A DNA stretch of 64,000 bases, taken from an uncultured Collinsella sp. (GTDB taxonomy: Bacteria; Actinomycetota; Coriobacteriia; Coriobacteriales; Coriobacteriaceae). Shown here in pieces: positions 41,506-49,945 of the stretch (its first letter is position 1; each line of letters begins with the position of its first letter). Below the pieces are notes generated by a model that did no database searches, had not been told where the DNA came from, and saw nothing but the letters and a program-made list of their open reading frames with translations. The stretch lies in the NCBI GenBank assembly GCA_958437495.1, contig CAUBOH010000005.1, positions 33,771-97,770 on the forward strand, in the 5' to 3' direction. Both the position numbers and the translations under genes were made by a program.

Positions 41506-44388
41506 CTAAATAAACACGTCGACGAGGATGGGCATAAGGTTGAGCAGGCCAAACACCAGCGCCACGCCCCAGCCGAGCTTAAAGCAGCTGCGCCAGGTGC
41601 TGCGTGCGAAGGTGTTGTCGATCAGCACCTCGACAAAATACGTCGCAGCCATCACGACCAGGGCGACCAGCCAGCTCACCGGGTTGTCCCAAACAAAGAA
41701 CATGCCCACCCACATCAAAAACAGCACGGTCTCGCACCAGTGCATAAGGGTCATCTTGGCCAGCGTGCCGCCGCTCATCTCGGTGGCGACGCCCTGGACG
41801 ATCTCCTGATGCGCGTGATGCGAGTACGAAAGATCGAACGGCGACTTGCGCAGCTTGATGGTAAGCACCGCGAGCAGCGCGAGGAAAATGGGCGCGCCGT
41901 ACACGATGATAGGGGTCGACTGCCCCGTCACGGCGATGGAATCAAAGCTGTCGGTGGCAAGGTACAGGCCCACGCTCATCAGCAGAACGGCGGGCTCGTA
42001 ACTCATAACCTGCAGCAACTCGCGATCGGCACCAACCTGGGCAAACGGGCTTTGCGTCGAGGCGGACGCCAACACCACAAAGATCGCGGCGAGGGTAACC
42101 ATAAAAGCGCAGAGCAGCGTGTTGGAGCCCGACACAAAGATGCCGCCGCCCACGACGGTAAAGATGAGCGCGCACGCCATGTAGGTATCGTCCATGGTGT
42201 TTACGCTGGCAGGGGCCTTTCGCAGCAGCTTGGCAACGTCGTAGAAGGGCTGCAGCAGGCGCGGGCCCACGCGGCCCTGCATGCGGGCCGAAAGCTTGCG
42301 GTCAAGGCCGTCGATCAGTCCACCCACAAGCGGCGCAATCAAGGCAAACGCCACGGTACCAATAAATATGCCCACGACGCCCGAGCCTTCAAAATACTTG
42401 CCGCGCAGCACCGAGGGCGCGCTCATGGCAAGCCGCTCGGGCCCAATCCACGCGCAACACAGCAGCGCGAACAGGATAATGCTGCAGCACACGACGCTGC
42501 CTGCGGGGCCAATACGCTTCTCGCCAAGGGCGTCCTCCGAGTACCAATTGCGCTTTTCGGCCTTCACCTCGTGTCCCATCGAGCCGCGGAAATGGCGATA
42601 TTTGTCGGTCCCCACACCCGAAAGATATACGTTGACGTGCGGTTTGTTGCTCACGCGGAATGAAGTCAGCAGCACCACGGCAATAAACGCCACGATGACC
42701 ACCATCAAATACATGGCATCCTTGCCAATAACGTACGGCACGCGGCCAAACACCATGGCCAAGTAAGGCGACACCAGACCGCTCGAGATGAGCGGGAACG
42801 CCACGCAGCACAGAATCAGCAGCGCGGCGATGGTGTTGAGGGCCATCCATTCGGTCTTATGGACATTGACCTCAACGTTTTGAGCCGTGGGGTCGACACC
42901 CGAAAGCTTGGCGAGCCACTTGCCCCAGAAGAAGAACGTCGCGGCCGAGCCAAAGGCAAGCACCATGATCATGAGCACGTTGCCGGTCTGCGCAAACGCC
43001 ACCAGGGCGCCCCACTTGGACACGAGCATGCCAAACGGGGCCACGAACATGCCCATAATGCCCAGCATCATCAGACGCGTCAGGTGCGGCATACGGCTGA
43101 ACATACCGTCCATGTCCTCGATATTGCGGCTGCCGATATGATGCTCGGCCGTGCCCACGCACAAGAACAGCAGCGACTTTGCCACCGTGTGGAACAGGAT
43201 TAGGAAGATGGCGGCCCACACGGCCTCGGGCGCGCCGACGCCCAGGCAGGCACTGATGAGGCCCAAGTTGGAAATGGTGGAGTACGCGAGCACGCGTTTG
43301 GCGTTGCTCTGCGAGATGGCCATGAGGGCGGCGAGCAAAAACGTGATGGCACCCACACTCGTGACCATAAAGCCAGTCACGGGATAGATGGCATAGAGCG
43401 GGCTCAGCTTGACCATCAGGAACACACCGGCTTTGACCATGGTGGACGAGTGCAGCAAGGCGCTCGTGGGCGTGGGGGCAACCATGGCGCCGAGCAGCCA
43501 GGTGTGGAACGGCATCTGTGCGGCCTTGGTGAGCGCGGCGAGCGACAGCAGGACGACCGGCATCACCAGCAACGCGGATTGCGCGGTTCCGGCGCCGGAA
43601 AGCTCGATCATGCCCGAGATGGTCAGCGGCATGCCGTTAACGTGCAGGTACATGAGTCCGGCCAAAAACGCGATGCCGCCCAGCATGTTAAGGATGATCT
43701 GGGTGAAGGCGTTTTTAATGGCCTCGGGCGTGCGCGTGTAGCCAATCATAAGGAACGAGCACACGGTGGTGATTTCCCAGCCGCAGAACAGCCACTCAAG
43801 GTTGTCGCTCGTCACGATGACGAACATGGCCGAGAGGAACAGGAACATGAGCGCCAGGAACTGCGGGCGTCGGTCGGGCGCGGTCTGCCCGCGCAGCGCT
43901 GCCTCGTGCTCGTCGTGGGCCTGGAAGTCCTTCATGTAGCCCAGGGCATACACGCAGATTAGGCTGCCGACAATGCCGACGGCGAGGACCATGATCACGC
44001 TCATGTAGTCCAGGTAGAGCGGCGTCGCCGTGACGGCTTCGGCCGCGGGCAACGTCATGGCTGCAAAGGCGAGCGAGCCCACCAGCTGGACTATGCCGAG
44101 CACCGTGGTGAGCGCGTTCCTATATTTGTACGCGTTGTACAGGATGACGGCGCACAGGATGACATCGATGGCGGAGCTGATGATCGAGAGCACATGCGAG
44201 GTGCCGAGGGCAACCTCAAAGCTCTGCGGACCCGTGCCAAAAAACATAACGGCGACTACAACTGTCACCGCCATAATAATGCCGGAGCCAATGAGCCCCA
44301 CCGCATCGCGGGCGCGGTCACCGCGCGCGAGCAGCATGCCCAGCGCCGGTACCAGCGGAAACAGGGTAAGGAAATACAGTAGCGTCAT
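41506..44388 (-). CDS. Fused EchA-EchB: antiporter-like plus NuoH-like membrane subunit
   Basis: A 960-residue membrane protein with about 24 segments. Residues 1-620 match the antiporter-like NuoL/HyfB/EchA family, with the TM5 Glu in CGWEITTVCSF and the TM7/8 Lys block LTKAAQMPFHTWL ... PTPTSALLHSSTMVKAG. From about residue 655 the protein is NuoH/HyfC/EchB-like, with LDRKLSARMQGRVGPRLLQP and the external loop SPFDLSYSHHAHQE. In most organisms these are separate proteins. The fusion keeps the gene order A-B-C-D-E-F of the M. barkeri ech operon. This subunit would move H+ or Na+ as ferredoxin is oxidised to H2. It is the first gene of the operon, with GGGGGAG upstream. Confidence 0.93.
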   Translation of the reverse strand: MTLLYFLTLFPLVPALGMLLARGDRARDAVGLIGSGIIMAVTVVVAVMFFGTGPQSFEVALGTSHVLSIISSAIDVILCAVILYNAYKYRNALTTVLGIVQLVGSLAFAAMTLPAAEAVTATPLYLDYMSVIMVLAVGIVGSLICVYALGYMKDFQAHDEHEAALRGQTAPDRRPQFLALMFLFLSAMFVIVTSDNLEWLFCGWEITTVCSFLMIGYTRTPEAIKNAFTQIILNMLGGIAFLAGLMYLHVNGMPLTISGMIELSGAGTAQSALLVMPVVLLSLAALTKAAQMPFHTWLLGAMVAPTPTSALLHSSTMVKAGVFLMVKLSPLYAIYPVTGFMVTSVGAITFLLAALMAISQSNAKRVLAYSTISNLGLISACLGVGAPEAVWAAIFLILFHTVAKSLLFLCVGTAEHHIGSRNIEDMDGMFSRMPHLTRLMMLGIMGMFVAPFGMLVSKWGALVAFAQTGNVLMIMVLAFGSAATFFFWGKWLAKLSGVDPTAQNVEVNVHKTEWMALNTIAALLILCCVAFPLISSGLVSPYLAMVFGRVPYVIGKDAMYLMVVIVAFIAVVLLTSFRVSNKPHVNVYLSGVGTDKYRHFRGSMGHEVKAEKRNWYSEDALGEKRIGPAGSVVCCSIILFALLCCAWIGPERLAMSAPSVLRGKYFEGSGVVGIFIGTVAFALIAPLVGGLIDGLDRKLSARMQGRVGPRLLQPFYDVAKLLRKAPASVNTMDDTYMACALIFTVVGGGIFVSGSNTLLCAFMVTLAAIFVVLASASTQSPFAQVGADRELLQVMSYEPAVLLMSVGLYLATDSFDSIAVTGQSTPIIVYGAPIFLALLAVLTIKLRKSPFDLSYSHHAHQEIVQGVATEMSGGTLAKMTLMHWCETVLFLMWVGMFFVWDNPVSWLVALVVMAATYFVEVLIDNTFARSTWRSCFKLGWGVALVFGLLNLMPILVDVFI

Positions 44389-44673
44389 ACCATCACTCCC
44401 CCATGCAAAAACGCTGCAATTGTTTAACGTTATAGCTCAGTTGAGGAGTAGCGGCGGCAGGTTTTCGGCCAACTGGGGAGTTTTAGACGTACGGGGTAAG
44501 GGCACGTCCGCTTTGGAGCAGAGGGGTGACGTTCCCTTACCGCAGCGACGGGCACGCGGGCCACTGCGCGCGGTTTATTGGCCACGTTGAAGGATGTCCC
44601 AATAGGCTCGCGGCGGTCCGAAAAGTTGGCGCGGCAAGAAAAATGCGCCTCTGTGGGCGCACCATCCCGTTCG
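44389..44673. other. Non-coding region upstream of hydrogenase operon
   Basis: This 285-bp stretch must hold the promoter of the hydrogenase operon. An inverted repeat GGTAAGGG / CCCTTACC occurs around 44495-44542. No open frame looks real. Confidence 0.5.
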
Positions 44674-45078
44674 CTATTCCGCCTTTTTAACGCGCGGCTT
44701 GCGACCGCGCGGCTTATCGACCAGCGCGGACTCACCGCTCTCGCGATACTGGCGGCACCAGGCCTTGACCGAAGACTCGCTGGGAATCTTGTGCTTGATC
44801 ATAGCCTCGCGAACCGTCAGGCCGTTTTCCAAGCGGTCCTTAACCACGGCGAGTTTAACCTCGTACGAATATGTGTGGTGGCGAGTGCCCGCGTTGAGCA
44901 CGGCGTCGGCACCGCCCACGGCATACGCGCGGGCCCACTGACGAGCCGTGGCCTGGGGAATGCCGAGCTCCGCGGCGAGGGCGCGATGACCGACCCCCTC
45001 TTGGAGGACCTCGACGGCGCGCTGCCTAACCTCGGGCGCATGCGTGCGAGTCCTAGTTGCTTCCGACATACCTGCCAC
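44674..45078 (-). CDS. Orphan IS3/IS150-type OrfA-like helix-turn-helix protein
   Basis: A 134-residue protein with two helix-turn-helix domains. These are APEVRQRAVEVLQEGVGHRALAAELGIPQATARQWARAY and the similar KLAVVKDRLENGLTVREAMIKHKIPSESSVKAWCRQY. The domain pair and basic tail (RGRKPRVKKAE) match OrfA of IS3/IS150 elements. No orfB transposase follows and no terminal repeats are visible. It is either a remnant or a domesticated regulator. The start may be GTG at 45078 or ATG at 45069. It lies just upstream of the hydrogenase operon. Confidence 0.75.
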   Translation of the reverse strand: MAGMSEATRTRTHAPEVRQRAVEVLQEGVGHRALAAELGIPQATARQWARAYAVGGADAVLNAGTRHHTYSYEVKLAVVKDRLENGLTVREAMIKHKIPSESSVKAWCRQYRESGESALVDKPRGRKPRVKKAE

Positions 45079-45410
45079 TTCTTAGCCTTAACCGTTAATC
45101 TGCTTTCTTACGTGCATGTTAGATAGTAGCATTTTGCTGTTCCCGCGTAACAGTTAATTAAAATAGATGCGGCGTTATCTGGGCATTTGGCACCAATTTA
45201 CGACATTTCTTTATCGATTATTTACGCTGGTAGCCAGCTCGCAGCTAATTGTCATTCGCTTGCTAACAAAAATGGCATCTCTTTATGTCCTTTGGTATAG
45301 AAGACATAATTATTAACCCCTCCCCCAATAATTTTGAGCGGTCTACAAAGCAGTAGACGGCCTCACTCCCCATGATTGCCGCGCATTGCCATCCATCGGA
45401 GCAAAACAAA
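45079..45410. other. AT-rich non-coding region
   Basis: This region is much more AT-rich than its surroundings and has no plausible gene. It contains runs such as TTAATTAAAATAG and ATAATTATTAA. It could hold the promoter of the HTH gene and may be horizontally acquired together with it. Confidence 0.5.
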
Positions 45411-45445
45411 AGGGCGGGACCTGCTGCGCTTGCAGGCCCCGCCCT
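45402..45445 (-). terminator. Terminator of Old Yellow Enzyme gene
   Basis: GGGCGGGACCTGC pairs with GCAGGCCCCGCCC with one mismatch (45411-45445). On the minus strand CCCTTTTGTTTT follows. Confidence 0.85.
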
Positions 45446-45516
45446 GGTTGACACCCGATGGGACGCAGTCGGGCGAGGCAGATCCGTGCTACCGCCCCGC
45501 CTGGCCGCGAAGTTAA

Positions 45517-47547
45517 CTACAGCTCGTTGGCCGCGTGATACGCCGTGCGGATGGCGCTCGCAATGTCGGCGGTGCGCTCGCCCGAGCAGTCGCCCACGCA
45601 GGTCACGGGCACCGTCACGCCGTCCAGGTCAAACGCGTTGGCCTTGGAACCCACGGCCATCACCACGTAATCGCAGGCGATCTTCACCGGCTCCTCGGCG
45701 CCGTCCTCGGCGGTGCGAATGGCCTCCACGCCCTCGTCGGTAATGGCGGTCAGGCGGGTCTTCACGTGCTGCTCCACGTTGTGCTCGGCAAAGTCGCTCA
45801 TAATCAGCGGCAGAATGGTCTCGGACTCGCCCGCGGCAATCTTGTCGAGCATCTCGACGATCGCCACCTCGCAGCCGTGCTGCAGCAGGTACTCGGCAGT
45901 CTCGGTGCCCACCAGGCCACCGCCAATGACGGCGACGCGGCCCGTAAGCTCCACCTTGCCGGCCAGCACGTCCCAGCTCGAGACGACCTTCTTAGAGTCG
46001 GCGCCCGGAACGGGGATGACCACGTCGTGCGCGCCCACGGCCACAATCGCAGCGTCGGCGGCGTTGAGGTCCTCAGCGGTAGCGGCATGGTTGAGCTCGA
46101 CCTTCACGCCCAGGCCGGGCAGAATCTTCTCGTAGTACTCGACCGAGCGCATGATCTCGTCCTTGCGCGGAGGCGCGGCCGCCAGCACAATCTGGCCGCC
46201 CAAGTGATCGCTCGCCTCGTAGACAGTCACGTCGTAGCCGCGCTTGGCCGCCACGCGCGCGGCCTCCAGGCCGGCAATACCGCCGCCCACCACGGCGATC
46301 TTCTTGTCGCCCTCGCCCGGCTTAATGGCGATGGTCGCCTCGTCGCCGTTCTCGGCGTTGAGCACGCACGAGATGTACTTGCGGTTTTGAATCGCGTCGA
46401 CGCAGCCCTTGTTGCAGTTGAGGCACTCGCGGATGGGCTCACCCGTGGCAGCCTTGAGCGCAATGTCGGGATCACACATGAGCGAGCGGCCATAAGCGAT
46501 GATATCTGCCGCGCCGTCTTCCAGAATCTTTTCGCCGGCCTCGACCGAGACAACACGACCGACGGTTGCCACCGGCACGGAGACCAGGGCCTTGACGCGC
46601 TCGGCCACGGGCAGCGTCCAGTTGTAGGGCATGGCGCCCATGGGCGGAATAGTGTCGCCCATGTTGCCGGTGTGGTTGGCCTGCGCGACCTGGATCATGT
46701 CGATGCCGGCGCCCTCGAGCAGCTTGGCAAACTCGCAGGCCTCGTCGGGCTGCAGGCCGCCCTTGCCGCGCGGCGTGCCGTCGGGGTTCTCCATGATCAC
46801 GGGGAGCTTGTACTCCACCATCAGCTGCGGCGCGGCTTCCTTAATGGCGGCGACGACCTCGAGCGCGTAGCGGACGCGGTTCTCGAACGAACCGCCGTAC
46901 TCGTCGGTGCGCTTGTTGAGGATGGCCGAGCACAGCGAACCCACCAGACGGTCGCCGTGGACCTCGATGGCGTCGATGCCAGCCTGCTGCGCGCGAGCGG
47001 CCGAGGCGGCGATGGCCTCCTTGATCTGGGTGAGCTGCTCTACGCTCGCCTCGTTCACAAAGTGCTGCATGTCGTGGTGCAACTTGGCGTAGGCCTGTTT
47101 GCGAATCTCATTGGACTCGGCCATCTTGGCGGCAAAGGTCTCCTCGTCGCCGGCGGCCTTGGCCTCCTGCGCGGCCTTGGCAGCGGCCATGGAGCCCATG
47201 ACCATGCGGCCGACACCGGGCACGTCGTACTCGGGGTGGAACAGCTGCAGCGCAACCTTGGCACCGTGCTTGTGGACGGCATCGGCCAGCGCCTTAAACG
47301 TGGGGATCTGAGCGTCGTTCGCCAGCTTGGGCGTGGGGCTTGCGGTCATAACGGGGGCGACGTCGCCGATGACGATGTAGCTCACGCCGCCACGGGCCAG
47401 GCGCTCGTAAAAGGCCAGGCTACGCTCACCGATGGAACCGTCGCGCTCCTCGTAGCCAGTGGTCAGCGGCGGGAACATAATGCGGTTCTTAAGCTCAAGG
47501 GGGCCAACCGTAATGGGCTGGAGCAGCTTGGATGCAGGTGCGGTCAT
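45517..47547 (-). CDS. Old Yellow Enzyme family NAD(P)/FAD/FMN reductase (enoate or dienoyl-CoA reductase type)
   Basis: A 676-residue flavoenzyme like FadH and bile-acid or enoate reductases. Residues 1-360 are the FMN TIM-barrel (PLELKNRIMFPPLTTGYEE, IDAIEVHGDRLVGSLCSAILN). The 4Fe-4S cysteines lie in CLNCNKGCVDAIQNRKYISC. Residues 395-676 are the FAD and NAD-binding part with AVVGGGIAGLEAARVAAKRG and AVIGGGLVGTETAEYL. The start at 47547 gives MTAPASKLLQPITVG with GAGAGG upstream. The substrate is uncertain; gut anaerobes use such enzymes for enoates, steroids or diverse alkenes. Monocistronic, with a downstream terminator. Confidence 0.92.
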   Translation of the reverse strand: MTAPASKLLQPITVGPLELKNRIMFPPLTTGYEERDGSIGERSLAFYERLARGGVSYIVIGDVAPVMTASPTPKLANDAQIPTFKALADAVHKHGAKVALQLFHPEYDVPGVGRMVMGSMAAAKAAQEAKAAGDEETFAAKMAESNEIRKQAYAKLHHDMQHFVNEASVEQLTQIKEAIAASAARAQQAGIDAIEVHGDRLVGSLCSAILNKRTDEYGGSFENRVRYALEVVAAIKEAAPQLMVEYKLPVIMENPDGTPRGKGGLQPDEACEFAKLLEGAGIDMIQVAQANHTGNMGDTIPPMGAMPYNWTLPVAERVKALVSVPVATVGRVVSVEAGEKILEDGAADIIAYGRSLMCDPDIALKAATGEPIRECLNCNKGCVDAIQNRKYISCVLNAENGDEATIAIKPGEGDKKIAVVGGGIAGLEAARVAAKRGYDVTVYEASDHLGGQIVLAAAPPRKDEIMRSVEYYEKILPGLGVKVELNHAATAEDLNAADAAIVAVGAHDVVIPVPGADSKKVVSSWDVLAGKVELTGRVAVIGGGLVGTETAEYLLQHGCEVAIVEMLDKIAAGESETILPLIMSDFAEHNVEQHVKTRLTAITDEGVEAIRTAEDGAEEPVKIACDYVVMAVGSKANAFDLDGVTVPVTCVGDCSGERTADIASAIRTAYHAANEL

Positions 47548-47688
47548 GGACATTCCTCTCTTGTAGGCGCGGCGGCGATGGTGCCGCGTAGTTGTCTAGA
47601 GGATATGGCATGAGGGCACAGCGGCACAACGAAAATCGGCGGATAGCAAGTGGCGGCAGGTGGATGGGGCGAGACGACCCGTCGGTTT

Positions 47689-47907
47689 GTCTCAATCTGT
47701 AACAGTTACTCAGCAAAACCGGGGTCTACCTGTTACAGATCGAGACAAACGGCAACTGTCCGTCCGAATATCTCAACCTGTAACAGCTACTCGGCAAAAA
47801 CCGTCCCTCGTGTTACAGATTTAGACAAACAGGGGCCAGCCCACCGGTATATCTCGATCTGTAACACCTAGCCGCCTAAATCGGGCCTAGATGTTACAGA
47901 TTGAGAT
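47689..47907. repeat. Family A array, three 57-58 bp elements (A3-A5)
   Basis: Elements lie at 47689-47746, 47770-47826 and 47851-47907, with starts 81 bp apart. Ends are TCTCAATCTGTAACAG-like and TGTTACAGATCGAGA-like. Spacers of 23-24 bp differ in sequence. The array lies between the reductase start and the initiator tRNA. Confidence 0.9.
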
Positions 47908-47954
47908 GTTGTTTGAGAGGCTGAGAATTGAACCGAAAACACGGTCCCGAAATA

Positions 47955-47986
47955 ACAAAAAAGCTCGCCGACTAGGCCGACGAGCT
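47955..47986 (-). terminator. Terminator of initiator tRNA gene
   Basis: A 10-bp stem starting AGCTCG (47962-47986), with the T-run TTTTTT on the minus strand. It lies 10 bp past the tRNA CCA end. Confidence 0.85.
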
Positions 47987-47995
47987 GCAAGTTCT

Positions 47996-48072
47996 TGGTC
48001 GCGGGGGCAGGATTTGAACCTACGACCTCCGGGTTATGAGCCCGGCGAGCTACCAGACTGCTCCACCCCGCA
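47996..48072 (-). tRNA. Initiator tRNA-Met (CAT), CCA encoded
   Basis: A 77-nt cloverleaf with anticodon CAT. The anticodon stem has three G-C pairs (GGG-CTCATAA-CCC), the hallmark of the bacterial initiator tRNA. The T-loop is GTTCAAATC. The 3' end CCA is encoded. The first pair is U1-G72 (wobble), consistent with the required weak 1-72 pair but different from the common C1-A72 mismatch. Confidence 0.93.
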
Positions 48073-48269
48073 ATGTCTGGGCGCCTCATGTGCGCAAGAA
48101 AGAATATTACGTGGGAGTTCGGTAAACGGCAAGGAAAATCTCGTAGAGCATAATTCCTTCATATTTAAAACCCCTCAGCCCATATCACCGTAAACGAATC
48201 GCAGCCGAGCGCCGTCGACGGCACGTATACAATGGTGCGCGTCCTTTTACGCCAACACCGGGAGTAGAC

Positions 48270-49043
48270 ATGCTGCTCGCTATCGATATGGGAAATACGC
48301 AGACGGCCATGGGCCTGTTTGACGGAAACGAGCTGGTGCAGTCGTGGCGCATGCCCACCGACCGCTCCTATACCGCCGACGAGATCCATGTGCGCCTGAT
48401 GGGCTTCTTTAAGATGTACGACCTCTCGTTCGACGCGGTCGACGCGATCGCCTTCGCCGGCGTGGTGCCACAGCTCTCGCGCGAGTGGCACACTGTGGCC
48501 GACCGCATCGCGGCAGACGCCATCGTTATCGGGCCGCAGACGGCCACGGTGACCAAACTGCGCGCGGCGCGCCCCCAGGCCGTAGGTGCCGATCGCATCG
48601 CCAACGCCGTTGCGGCCGAAACTTTCTACGGCGCCCCGGCAATCGTGGTGGACTTTGGCACCGCGACCAATATCGACGTCATCGATGAGGACGGCTATTA
48701 CATTGGCGGAGCGATTGCGCCGGGCATCCGCATCTCCATGGATGCACTTGCCGCCCGCGCCGCCAAGCTCGCCAGCGTTCCGCTCGAGGCGCCGGAGCAC
48801 GCCATCGGCCGCGATACCGAAGAGTGCATCAAGGTCGGCGCCGTGATGGGCGCCGCCGCCATGGCCGAAGGCTTGGTCGCGCGCATGAAGCGCGAGCTGG
48901 GCCGCGACGATGCCACCGTTATCGCCACGGGCGGTCTCGCCAGCATCGTCGCCGATTCGACCGACGCCTTCGACATAGTCGACGGCCAACTCACCATCAA
49001 AGGTATCTGCGAAATCTACCGCCGCATGCAGGAGCTAGGATAG
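48270..49043 (+). CDS. coaX: Type III pantothenate kinase
   Basis: A 257-residue kinase that phosphorylates pantothenate, the first step of coenzyme A synthesis, in the cytoplasm. The ATP-binding start is LLAIDMGNTQTAMGLF. The central VVDFGTATNIDVID block holds the catalytic Asp, with GGAIAPGIRISMDAL for the pantothenate site and VIATGGLAS near the C-terminus. The length is typical for CoaX. GGGAG precedes the ATG. It converges on a biotin-ligase-like gene; birA-coaX neighbourhood is common in bacteria. Confidence 0.96.
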   Translation: MLLAIDMGNTQTAMGLFDGNELVQSWRMPTDRSYTADEIHVRLMGFFKMYDLSFDAVDAIAFAGVVPQLSREWHTVADRIAADAIVIGPQTATVTKLRAARPQAVGADRIANAVAAETFYGAPAIVVDFGTATNIDVIDEDGYYIGGAIAPGIRISMDALAARAAKLASVPLEAPEHAIGRDTEECIKVGAVMGAAAMAEGLVARMKRELGRDDATVIATGGLASIVADSTDAFDIVDGQLTIKGICEIYRRMQELG

Positions 49044-49173
49044 GGCGGGGGCTAAAGTCGAACACGCCCGATGCCACAGCCCCCCCCGCAAACGTTCGCC
49101 AAGCCCATTCCTCAAAAATGAAAAATTTTCTATTTTGAGGAATAGGACCGCGATGCCACCCTGTATTCGCGCA

Positions 49174-49207
49174 AAGACCCTCCCCGGCACAGGCCGGGGA
49201 GGGTCTT
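49174..49207. terminator. Bidirectional terminator between coaX and the biotin-ligase-like gene
   Basis: A perfect stem AAGACCCTCCCCGGC / GCCGGGGAGGGTCTT with a short loop lies between convergent genes and ends in TT on both strands. Confidence 0.8.
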
Positions 49208-49243
49208 GTTGTCATCGTTGTCATTGAGCGCTGACGCCCTGCG

Positions 49244-49945
49244 TCACAGCCCGCGAAAACGCACGGCCTCGGGCGGAAACTCCTGCTCGCCGGCATCGGT
49301 CTTGATGGTCGCTCGGCCCCAGATGTCCAGGCCCGCGAACACACCGACCGCGAGCGGCAGGCCGTTGGGCGACACCGCCGCAACCTGGCGTCCCAACAGC
49401 GGCACCATGTCGAAGTACTCGCCCAGCACGGGAGCCAGCGGACCGGCAGCACCCTGCGGCGTGTTGGCGACAACCGCCCAGGCGTCCACGCGGGTCAACA
49501 CGGCGGTAGCCAATGCCTCGACCAGCGCTTCGTCAGCTACATCCACGCCAAGCTCGCTCAACGCCGCGCGCTCAATATCCACCGTCACGGCACCGAACAT
49601 GCCTGCGGCACCGGCGCCACCGTTGACGGCGACGCGTGCAAACGACGTTTCAAACGTGGGCGCGCCGCACACAATATCGCTCGGCCACTGAATGCCCACC
49701 TTGCCGGCAAGGCCCAGCCCCGGTGCCGCAGCCGTTCCCACGAGCGCGTCCATCATGCCCATTGCGGCCACAAACGGCAGACCGTGGAAGGCGTGCATGT
49801 TCACGTCGGGGCGAACGACCAGCGAAAACGTCAACGACGCATCGCCGGCACTCCAGGCGCACCAACCCGCGGACTTGCCCTCGCGACCCGCATCGCGCGC
49901 GGCGTCGAGCTCAGTGCCAGCGGCTACAGCGTTCATCTCAATCAT
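49244..49945 (-). CDS. Degenerate biotin-protein-ligase-like protein
   Basis: A 233-residue protein related to BirA/BPL. The catalytic-domain core (SLTFSLVVRPD, LAGKVGIQWPSDIVCG) and the C-terminal SH3-like domain (GVFAGLDIWGRATIKTDAGEQEF) are recognisable. The biotin-AMP loop GRGRRGR is replaced by GREGKSAG, the catalytic Lys of KWPND is Gln (QWPSD), and about 35 residues of the usual N-terminus are missing. The start ATG abuts the folP-folK stop (TAGATG), so there is no room for them. Biotinylation activity is doubtful. It may be a regulatory relic. A functional ligase should exist elsewhere. Confidence 0.75.
   Translation of the reverse strand: MIEMNAVAAGTELDAARDAGREGKSAGWCAWSAGDASLTFSLVVRPDVNMHAFHGLPFVAAMGMMDALVGTAAAPGLGLAGKVGIQWPSDIVCGAPTFETSFARVAVNGGAGAAGMFGAVTVDIERAALSELGVDVADEALVEALATAVLTRVDAWAVVANTPQGAAGPLAPVLGEYFDMVPLLGRQVAAVSPNGLPLAVGVFAGLDIWGRATIKTDAGEQEFPPEAVRFRGL

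Noticed and set aside
44674..45078. Complete IS3-family insertion sequence
   Set aside because: No orfB, no terminal inverted repeats and no target duplication were found around the OrfA-like gene.
45535..47613. Plus-strand frame of 692 codons
   Set aside because: It is the shadow of the Old Yellow Enzyme gene, whose motifs are complete on the minus strand.
47689..47907. CRISPR array
   Set aside because: Repeats are palindromic, 57 bp and internally variable, only three units, found at several loci, with no cas genes in the window.
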